Of a stretch of DNA of 64,000 bases, positions 58,755-64,000 are shown one piece after another (within the stretch, counting starts at the first letter, position 1; every line of letters begins with the position of its first letter). The position numbers and the translations under genes are program-made. The notes beneath the pieces were generated by a model. It saw nothing but the letters and a program-made list of their open reading frames with translations. It was not told the DNA's origin and searched no databases. The stretch is taken from positions 1 to 64,000 of the forward strand of contig MAAQ01000009.1 in assembly GCA_002162685.1 (NCBI GenBank), in the 5' to 3' direction. This DNA comes from Flavobacteriales bacterium 33_180_T64 (GTDB lineage Bacteria; Bacteroidota; Bacteroidia; Flavobacteriales; Flavobacteriaceae).

Positions 58755-60443
58755 ATGAGGAACAAAAAACATCATGAAAGAACGAGGGCCCAAGAAAGCT
58801 CAAATGCAATAGAAAGAATGTATATTACCATGAGGCATTTGTTTAATCGAGGGTTTTACAAGCCTATGGGAGTTTCTGGAGAAGCGCTTAGAGAAACCTT
58901 GTTGCTTTTGCGGCCAGAAATATATGGTTCAATTGGAGATGAAAAAGCGGAATTAGAAGGATTACTTTATGTTATTGACAGGCTTCCTATAGGTATCGAG
59001 GAGTGTACTTTTATAAATCTTACAAGCGACGAAGGTTATGGAAACTCTCATTTTAAACCAATTATTCCTCCTAAAAGGCGAAGAAATTGCTATCGTATAG
59101 ATGATGAGCAAATGAATATTGAAATTACCAGAGGCAGATCTGAAATTTATGATATTCTTACCCACCTTACTTTTATTTTTATTGAGTCACACAAAATTAG
59201 TAAACGCGTACTCATTGATGAAAAAGGGAATACAACTAGAGATTGGGTAAAGCTTGAAAAAGCCGTGTTTTCTTCAAAAAAACTCACCCAACAAGAACGA
59301 GAGATTGCAATCACTCATACTGCTAATATTTTAGGACGCACCTTTAATGAGATTAGCGAAACGTATTCTGAATTTGCGACTCCAACCCAGCCTGAGCGAT
59401 TTTTACATATTGTATATTGGCTTGGCAAATTAGCGATTGAGGAAGTCGTAAATAGTAATAAGCGGACAGTTACTTTTAGTCCAGTTTTGAGAGAGCGATT
59501 GGGTCATCATATTCATGGAGAGATATGGGCTGATAATATTAAAGAGATGCTTCACAAAAACAACTTACTTGAGCGTCCTATTCATGTAATTAGTGCGAAT
59601 ATGCACAGTGTGATGAATTCCCTTTTTGCGCCTCATGCGTTAAAATCATATGCCGCTAAAAAAACTATTTTTGAAGTTTATGAAGCCCTCGGACAAAAGA
59701 ACAATGGAGAGTTACGCAATAAAGTAACGAAAGAAGCGTTGCAAAAAGGAATGATTTATATCAAGGACACTTCGGGCACTAATATTGACGTGCAAATTTT
59801 TGACACAGCAAAAATTGATTTTACGAAAACGGACATTGAAATTGGCGATACTTATAAAAATGAAGATAAGCCGGTTATTTTTGTAATGGATTATGCCTTT
59901 GGAGAACAAGCGTATGAGACTATTGACGAATTGTTTAAGCCGTTTAATGTAAAAGATAATAAAACACATCTTAATATTGAATCTGTTTCAATTATGGGAA
60001 AAGCAGGAATTTTAGAAGGCGGAAAAGGTGACATTATGATTCCATCAGCTCATATTTTTGAAGGCACCGCCGATAATTATCCATTTAAGAACGAATTGAG
60101 TAAAAGCGATTTAGAAGGAGAAGGTGTAGATGTATATGAAGGCGCAATGATTACTGTTTTAGGAACTTCGCTGCAAAATAAAGAGATATTAAAGTTCTTT
60201 TTCAATTCAACTTGGAATGTAATTGGCTTGGAAATGGAAGGCGCACATTATCAAAAAGCAATACAAGCTGCATCTAAAGTTAGAGGCAGTATAAACCCCA
60301 ATGTAAAAGTTCGATACGCATATTACGCCAGTGATAACCCATTAAAAACAGGGGGCACACTTGCGTCCGGTGGATTAGGCACTTCAGGGGTGAAACCAAC
60401 ATATATTATAACACGTAAAATATTACAACAAATATTTAATTAA
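58755..60443 (+). CDS. Uncharacterised protein with nucleoside-phosphorylase-like signature
   Basis: 562 residues. I do not recognise the first 370 or so residues (helix-rich; RHLFNRGFYKPMGVSGEALRETLLLLRPEIYGS near the start). The last 180 residues contain IFVMDYAFGEQAYETIDEL, SIMGKAGILEGGKGDIMIPSAH and NVIGLEMEGAHYQKAI; the EMEG box and the GxAGxL / GDIMIP elements are typical of the purine nucleoside phosphorylase / nucleosidase superfamily. AMP nucleosidase-like activity is a guess. No signal peptide. A Wzz-like gene follows after 12 bp. Confidence 0.6.
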   Translation: MRNKKHHERTRAQESSNAIERMYITMRHLFNRGFYKPMGVSGEALRETLLLLRPEIYGSIGDEKAELEGLLYVIDRLPIGIEECTFINLTSDEGYGNSHFKPIIPPKRRRNCYRIDDEQMNIEITRGRSEIYDILTHLTFIFIESHKISKRVLIDEKGNTTRDWVKLEKAVFSSKKLTQQEREIAITHTANILGRTFNEISETYSEFATPTQPERFLHIVYWLGKLAIEEVVNSNKRTVTFSPVLRERLGHHIHGEIWADNIKEMLHKNNLLERPIHVISANMHSVMNSLFAPHALKSYAAKKTIFEVYEALGQKNNGELRNKVTKEALQKGMIYIKDTSGTNIDVQIFDTAKIDFTKTDIEIGDTYKNEDKPVIFVMDYAFGEQAYETIDELFKPFNVKDNKTHLNIESVSIMGKAGILEGGKGDIMIPSAHIFEGTADNYPFKNELSKSDLEGEGVDVYEGAMITVLGTSLQNKEILKFFFNSTWNVIGLEMEGAHYQKAIQAASKVRGSINPNVKVRYAYYASDNPLKTGGTLASGGLGTSGVKPTYIITRKILQQIFN

Positions 60444-60455
60444 TTATTTATTACT

Positions 60456-61511
60456 ATGAGTGAAAAATTACCAGAAGAACAGGGTTCAGAAGAAGTTGAT
60501 TTAGGGCAATTATTTAGCGCAATCGGAAAACTCTTTGATCGCTTTATTAATTTTATTGGTTCAATTTTTAGATCAATATTTTCAGTTATAGTATTCTCGC
60601 TTAAAGCTGTATTCGATAATTTTAAAATCATTGCTGGTGTTATGATCATAGCTGCTGCAATTGGATATGGATTAGAAAGCTTAAAGGCCAAAAGCTACAG
60701 TTCGCAAATATTGGTGAAACCTTATTTTGATTCAAAATATCAATTAGTTAATAATATTGATTATTTCAACGCCTTAATCTCTGATGAAGACTTTGGTGAG
60801 ATTTCTAATATTTTTGGTATCGATGAAAATTCGGCAAAGGAAGTTATTGAGTTTGAAATAATTCCTGGGCCTGAAAGCGAAAACCAACTAATTCAACAGT
60901 ATGATCAGTATTTAAATTCGCTTGATAGTATCAGGGCACAAGAAATTGATTACGATCAATTTCTTGAGAACAGAAATATTTTTTCAAGTGATTTCTTCGA
61001 AATAAAAGTAGAGTCTACTAAAAAAGACATCTTTAAAAGTTTAGAAAACGGATTGAATGCTTCATTCGAAAATACGTTTTCGGCTAAGAAAATTAAAAAG
61101 AGAGATTCTATAATATTTATTCAGAAACTAAGCTTAAGAAAATCAATAGGAGCTATAGATTCTTTACAGAGGGTTTATATTAGAGTTTTAACAAAAGAGT
61201 CTGAATCTGCTAGTGGAGGTTTTAGTTTAAGCGAAATGATTTCACTAGAGCCAGAGAAATCCAATACTAAGGAATTTGAATTACATAATCAAAAGATGGA
61301 TCTTGAAAAACAGTTATTAGCATTACAAGAAAAGAAAGTAGAAGAGGATGTGTTTTTTGACACACTTTCAGGGTTTCAAGGAATAGGAACTGAAGTTAAT
61401 GAATTAACTGAAAAATATTCATTAATTTTTCCAATCTTAGCGTTTCTCCTATTAATTTTAATATTTCTAACTAGAAGAACAATGAAATTTGTACAGGAAT
61501 ATGGGAATTAA
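60456..61511 (+). CDS. Wzz-like chain-length determinant or copolymerase protein
   Basis: 351 residues with a cytoplasmic N-terminus, a membrane segment (about 42-75), a large extracytoplasmic helical part (about 80-320; coiled-coil near 275-300) and a C-terminal membrane helix (about 322-342). This two-helix layout with a charged central domain is that of Wzz-type polysaccharide copolymerases, though the sequence is diverged. Its position directly before dTDP-rhamnose genes fits a role in O-antigen or exopolysaccharide length control. Its 3' end overlaps rfbB by 11 bp. Confidence 0.65.
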   Translation: MSEKLPEEQGSEEVDLGQLFSAIGKLFDRFINFIGSIFRSIFSVIVFSLKAVFDNFKIIAGVMIIAAAIGYGLESLKAKSYSSQILVKPYFDSKYQLVNNIDYFNALISDEDFGEISNIFGIDENSAKEVIEFEIIPGPESENQLIQQYDQYLNSLDSIRAQEIDYDQFLENRNIFSSDFFEIKVESTKKDIFKSLENGLNASFENTFSAKKIKKRDSIIFIQKLSLRKSIGAIDSLQRVYIRVLTKESESASGGFSLSEMISLEPEKSNTKEFELHNQKMDLEKQLLALQEKKVEEDVFFDTLSGFQGIGTEVNELTEKYSLIFPILAFLLLILIFLTRRTMKFVQEYGN

Positions 61512-62553
61512 ATCAATCTTAATAACTGGAGGAGCAGGATTTATTGGTTCTCACGTAGTTAGATTATTCGTAGAAAAATATCCAAATTATCATATTTATA
61601 ATCTAGACGCTTTAACCTATGCGGGCAATTTGGAGAATTTAAAAGATATTGAATCTAGAACGAATTATACATTTATTAAAGGAGATATAACAGACGAGTC
61701 TTTCATAAAGGCATTGTTTGAGACACACAGATTTGAAAGCGTAATACATTTGGCAGCCGAGTCACATGTAGATCGGTCAATTAAAGATCCATTAGCATTT
61801 GTTAGAACAAATGTATTTGGAACTATGATTTTATTGAACGCTTTTAAGGCGTCTTGGAAAGATGATTACTCCAATAAACTCTTTTATCATATAAGCACAG
61901 ATGAGGTATATGGTTCGTTAGGTGATACAGGTTTATTTACTGAAAGAACATCGTATGACCCTAACTCTCCCTATTCTGCATCTAAGGCGAGTTCTGATCA
62001 TTTTGTTAGGGCCTATGGAGAAACATATGGATTGCCATATGTAATTACCAATTGTTCTAATAATTATGGACAAAATCAATTTCCAGAGAAACTCATTCCT
62101 TTATTTATAAATAATATATTGAACAGCAAACCGCTTCCAGTTTATGGCGACGGGAATTACACTAGAGATTGGTTATATGTAAAAGATCATGCTATAGCAA
62201 TTGATTTAGTTTTTCATAAAGGCAAAAATTCTGAAACCTATAATATAGGTGGCTTTAACGAATGGAAAAACATAGATTTGGTAAAATTATTATGCCAACA
62301 AATGGATGCTAAATTAGGACGATCTAAAGGAAGTTCTGATGCTCTTATAACATATGTAAAAGACAGACCTGGACATGATTTAAGATACGCCATTGATGCT
62401 AGTAAAATTAAAGATGAATTAGGATGGGTGCCAACTGTGACTTTTGAAGAAGGCTTGATTAAAACAATTGATTGGTACTTAAGCAACGAACAGTGGTTGG
62501 ATCATGTAACAAGCGGTACATACCAATCCTATTATCAAAAACAATATAGCTAG
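61501..62553 (+). CDS. rfbB: dTDP-glucose 4,6-dehydratase
   Basis: 350 residues from the ATG at 61501 (MGIKSILITGG), inside the end of the preceding gene; an in-frame TTG at 61489 is less likely. NAD-binding ILITGGAGFIGSHVVRLF (about 5-22), catalytic region HISTDEVYGSL, YxxxK motif in SPYSASKASSDH, NCSNNYGQNQFPEKLIPL, and RPGHDLRYAIDASK. It converts dTDP-glucose to the 4-keto-6-deoxy sugar, the second step of dTDP-L-rhamnose synthesis. rfbA follows after 3 bp. Confidence 0.97.
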   Translation: MGIKSILITGGAGFIGSHVVRLFVEKYPNYHIYNLDALTYAGNLENLKDIESRTNYTFIKGDITDESFIKALFETHRFESVIHLAAESHVDRSIKDPLAFVRTNVFGTMILLNAFKASWKDDYSNKLFYHISTDEVYGSLGDTGLFTERTSYDPNSPYSASKASSDHFVRAYGETYGLPYVITNCSNNYGQNQFPEKLIPLFINNILNSKPLPVYGDGNYTRDWLYVKDHAIAIDLVFHKGKNSETYNIGGFNEWKNIDLVKLLCQQMDAKLGRSKGSSDALITYVKDRPGHDLRYAIDASKIKDELGWVPTVTFEEGLIKTIDWYLSNEQWLDHVTSGTYQSYYQKQYS

Positions 62554-62556
62554 CGT

Positions 62557-63423
62557 ATGAAAGGAATAATATTAGCGGGAGGATCTGGTACAAGATTGCA
62601 TCCATTGACTTTGACTATAAGTAAGCAATTGATGCCTATTTATGATAAACCAATGATTTATTATCCGCTGTCTACACTTATGTATGCTGGTATAAATGAG
62701 ATTTTAATAATTTCTACCCCAAAAGACTTACCATTGTTTAAAGATTTACTTGGCGATGGTGGAAAATACGGCTGTCGCTTTGAATATGCAGTTCAAGATG
62801 CTCCTAATGGATTGGCAGAAGCTTTTATTATTGGTGAAGAATTTGTTGGAAACGATAAAGTAGCTCTAATTTTAGGAGATAACATTTTTTACGGTTCAGG
62901 CTTAGCTTCACTTTTGCAAAATAATAATAATCCAGATGGCGGAATTATTTACGCCTATAGAGTACATGATCCAGAACGTTATGGAGTTGTGGAATTCGAT
63001 AAAGATGGTCAAGTTATTTCTATCGAAGAAAAACCGCAAAAACCAAAATCAAACTTCGCTGTACCAGGAATTTATTTTTATGATAACTCCGTAGTTGATA
63101 TTGCCAAAAACATAAAACCTAGTCACCGAGGAGAATTAGAAATTACAGATGTTAATAAAGTGTATCTAGAAAATGGCAATCTAAGTGTAAGTATATTAGA
63201 TAGAGGAACAGCTTGGTTAGACACAGGGACATTTGATTCGCTAATGCAAGCATCCCAATTTGTTGAAGTAATTGAAAATCGACAAGGTTTAAAGATTGGT
63301 TCTATAGAAGCTGCTGCATTCGAAATGGGTTATATTGACGAAATTCAATTTAGGAATTTAGCAGAACCACTATTAAAAAGTGGTTATGGTAAAAATTTAT
63401 TGGGATTATTGAATAAAAAATAA
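62557..63423 (+). CDS. rfbA: Glucose-1-phosphate thymidylyltransferase
   Basis: 288 residues, normal length. It makes dTDP-glucose from dTTP and glucose-1-phosphate, the first step. Motifs: [36 protein letters not shown] (nucleotide-binding and catalytic Lys region, about 3-38), ILGDNIFYG (metal-binding Asp), [20 protein letters not shown], and [14 protein letters not shown]. Its stop overlaps the rfbC start, with rfbB just upstream. Confidence 0.98.
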   Translation: MKGIILAGGSGTRLHPLTLTISKQLMPIYDKPMIYYPLSTLMYAGINEILIISTPKDLPLFKDLLGDGGKYGCRFEYAVQDAPNGLAEAFIIGEEFVGNDKVALILGDNIFYGSGLASLLQNNNNPDGGIIYAYRVHDPERYGVVEFDKDGQVISIEEKPQKPKSNFAVPGIYFYDNSVVDIAKNIKPSHRGELEITDVNKVYLENGNLSVSILDRGTAWLDTGTFDSLMQASQFVEVIENRQGLKIGSIEAAAFEMGYIDEIQFRNLAEPLLKSGYGKNLLGLLNKK

Positions 63424-63968
63424 TGATTAAAGTAGAGACTAAACTTAAAGGCTGTGTTCTTTTAGAGCCGACAGTGTTTGAAGATAATAGAGGTTACTTT
63501 TTCGAAAGTTTTAATCAGGATAAGTTCAACAAAATTGTAGGGTTAAATGTAAATTTTGTTCAAGACAATGAATCTTTTTCAACAAAGGGCGTTTTAAGAG
63601 GCTTGCATTATCAAACAGGAGATTTTGCGCAGGCTAAATTGGTAAGAGTGATTAAAGGTTCAGTATTGGACGTTGCTGTTGATTTAAGAAAGAATTCATC
63701 GACTTTCGGTGAACACGTATCAGTAGAACTTTCTGAAGACAATAAGAAGCAATTTTTTGTACCTCGAGGTTTTGCACATGGATTTGTTGTATTAAGTGAA
63801 ACCGCAATTTTTTCTTATAAATGCGATAACTATTATCACAAGCCTTCAGAAGGTGGACTAATTTATGATGATTCAACCTTAAATATAGATTGGCACTTAC
63901 CTGAAAAATCACTAATTGTTTCAGAAAAAGATGTAGTTTTGCCTACACTAGAGAATGCGAAATTATGA
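63423..63968 (+). CDS. rfbC: dTDP-4-dehydrorhamnose 3,5-epimerase
   Basis: 181 residues, normal length. It is a cupin-fold epimerase performing the third step of dTDP-L-rhamnose synthesis. Motifs: FEDNRGYFFESFNQDKF, FVQDNESFSTKGVLRGLHYQT (catalytic His in GLHYQ), AKLVRVIKGSVLDVAVDLRKNS, VPRGFAHGFVVLSETAIFSYKCDNYY. Its stop overlaps the rfbD start (ATGA). It is part of the tightly packed rfbBACD operon. Confidence 0.97.
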   Translation: MIKVETKLKGCVLLEPTVFEDNRGYFFESFNQDKFNKIVGLNVNFVQDNESFSTKGVLRGLHYQTGDFAQAKLVRVIKGSVLDVAVDLRKNSSTFGEHVSVELSEDNKKQFFVPRGFAHGFVVLSETAIFSYKCDNYYHKPSEGGLIYDDSTLNIDWHLPEKSLIVSEKDVVLPTLENAKL

Positions 63969-64000
63969 TAAACATCTTGGTAACGGGTGGCAATGGTCAA
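63965..64000 (+). CDS. rfbD: dTDP-4-dehydrorhamnose reductase, 5' end only
   Basis: Only 12 codons are in the window: MINILVTGGNGQ, which is the N-terminal Rossmann strand and GxxGQ motif of RmlD. With rfbBAC directly upstream and an ATGA overlap, the identity is very likely. It catalyses the last step of dTDP-L-rhamnose synthesis. The gene continues beyond the window. Confidence 0.85.
   Translation, partial: MINILVTGGNGQ

Overview
The window looks like chromosomal DNA from a member of the Flavobacteriaceae (Bacteroidota). The DNA is AT-rich, Shine-Dalgarno sequences are not evident, and many genes are preceded by the Bacteroidota -7 promoter word TAnnTTTG. A type IX secretion (T9SS) sorting domain, GIN-domain and DUF4837-type proteins, and a YbeY with the Bacteroidota-style variant motif point the same way. 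Genus cannot be decided from the sequence. No IS element, prophage, CRISPR array or rRNA operon is visible.

Layout. 1-441: gene-poor flank with a hairpin-bearing element, then a CAT-anticodon tRNA. 566-10,512: methylmalonyl-CoA epimerase, rbfA, a Lol/FtsX-type permease, tRNA-dihydrouridine synthase, an M28 peptidase lipoprotein, a TolB-like lipoprotein, a large outer-membrane receptor and lepA. 10,597-20,447: a SulP anion transporter plus antiporter operon, a metallo-beta-lactamase-fold hydrolase, a subtilase lipoprotein, and a GCS2-CBS / AstE-like gene pair. 20,574-25,297: rnpA, an S41 protease, an OmpA-like protein, then rpiB-CDF-GNAT on the minus strand. 25,298-26,158: a very AT-rich gap with DnaA-box-like words and a decayed T9SS domain. 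26,159-31,270: rnr, small envelope genes, a LysE exporter, a cassette-like lipoprotein gene, decayed tRNA-Cys-like copies and the intact tRNA-Cys. 31,315-48,866: folB, a T9SS SGNH hydrolase, glnS, gltX, an AlkB-like monooxygenase, a giant DUF4175 protein, ybeY and mnmG flanked by two parS sites. 48,919-60,443: lipid kinase, holB, pgk, mltD, tatA, an M23 peptidase, a GH3 protein and an unknown nucleosidase-like protein. 60,456-64,000: a Wzz-like protein and the dTDP-L-rhamnose genes rfbB, rfbA, rfbC and the start of rfbD, the beginning of a surface polysaccharide locus.

Most genes are housekeeping or envelope functions. The less ordinary signals are: (i) two identical parS sites flanking mnmG, with an AT-rich, DnaA-box-bearing gap 20 kb away where gene orientation shifts from mixed to mostly plus, together suggesting an origin-proximal region; (ii) three degenerate copies of the tRNA-Cys 3' end plus terminator, two of them bracketing a single lipoprotein gene that has its own inverted-repeat ends, a candidate small gene cassette; (iii) a structured repeat just after rnr and a short palindromic repeat read in frame inside rnr; (iv) several genes whose -7 element lies only 4-7 nt from the start codon, implying leaderless mRNAs.
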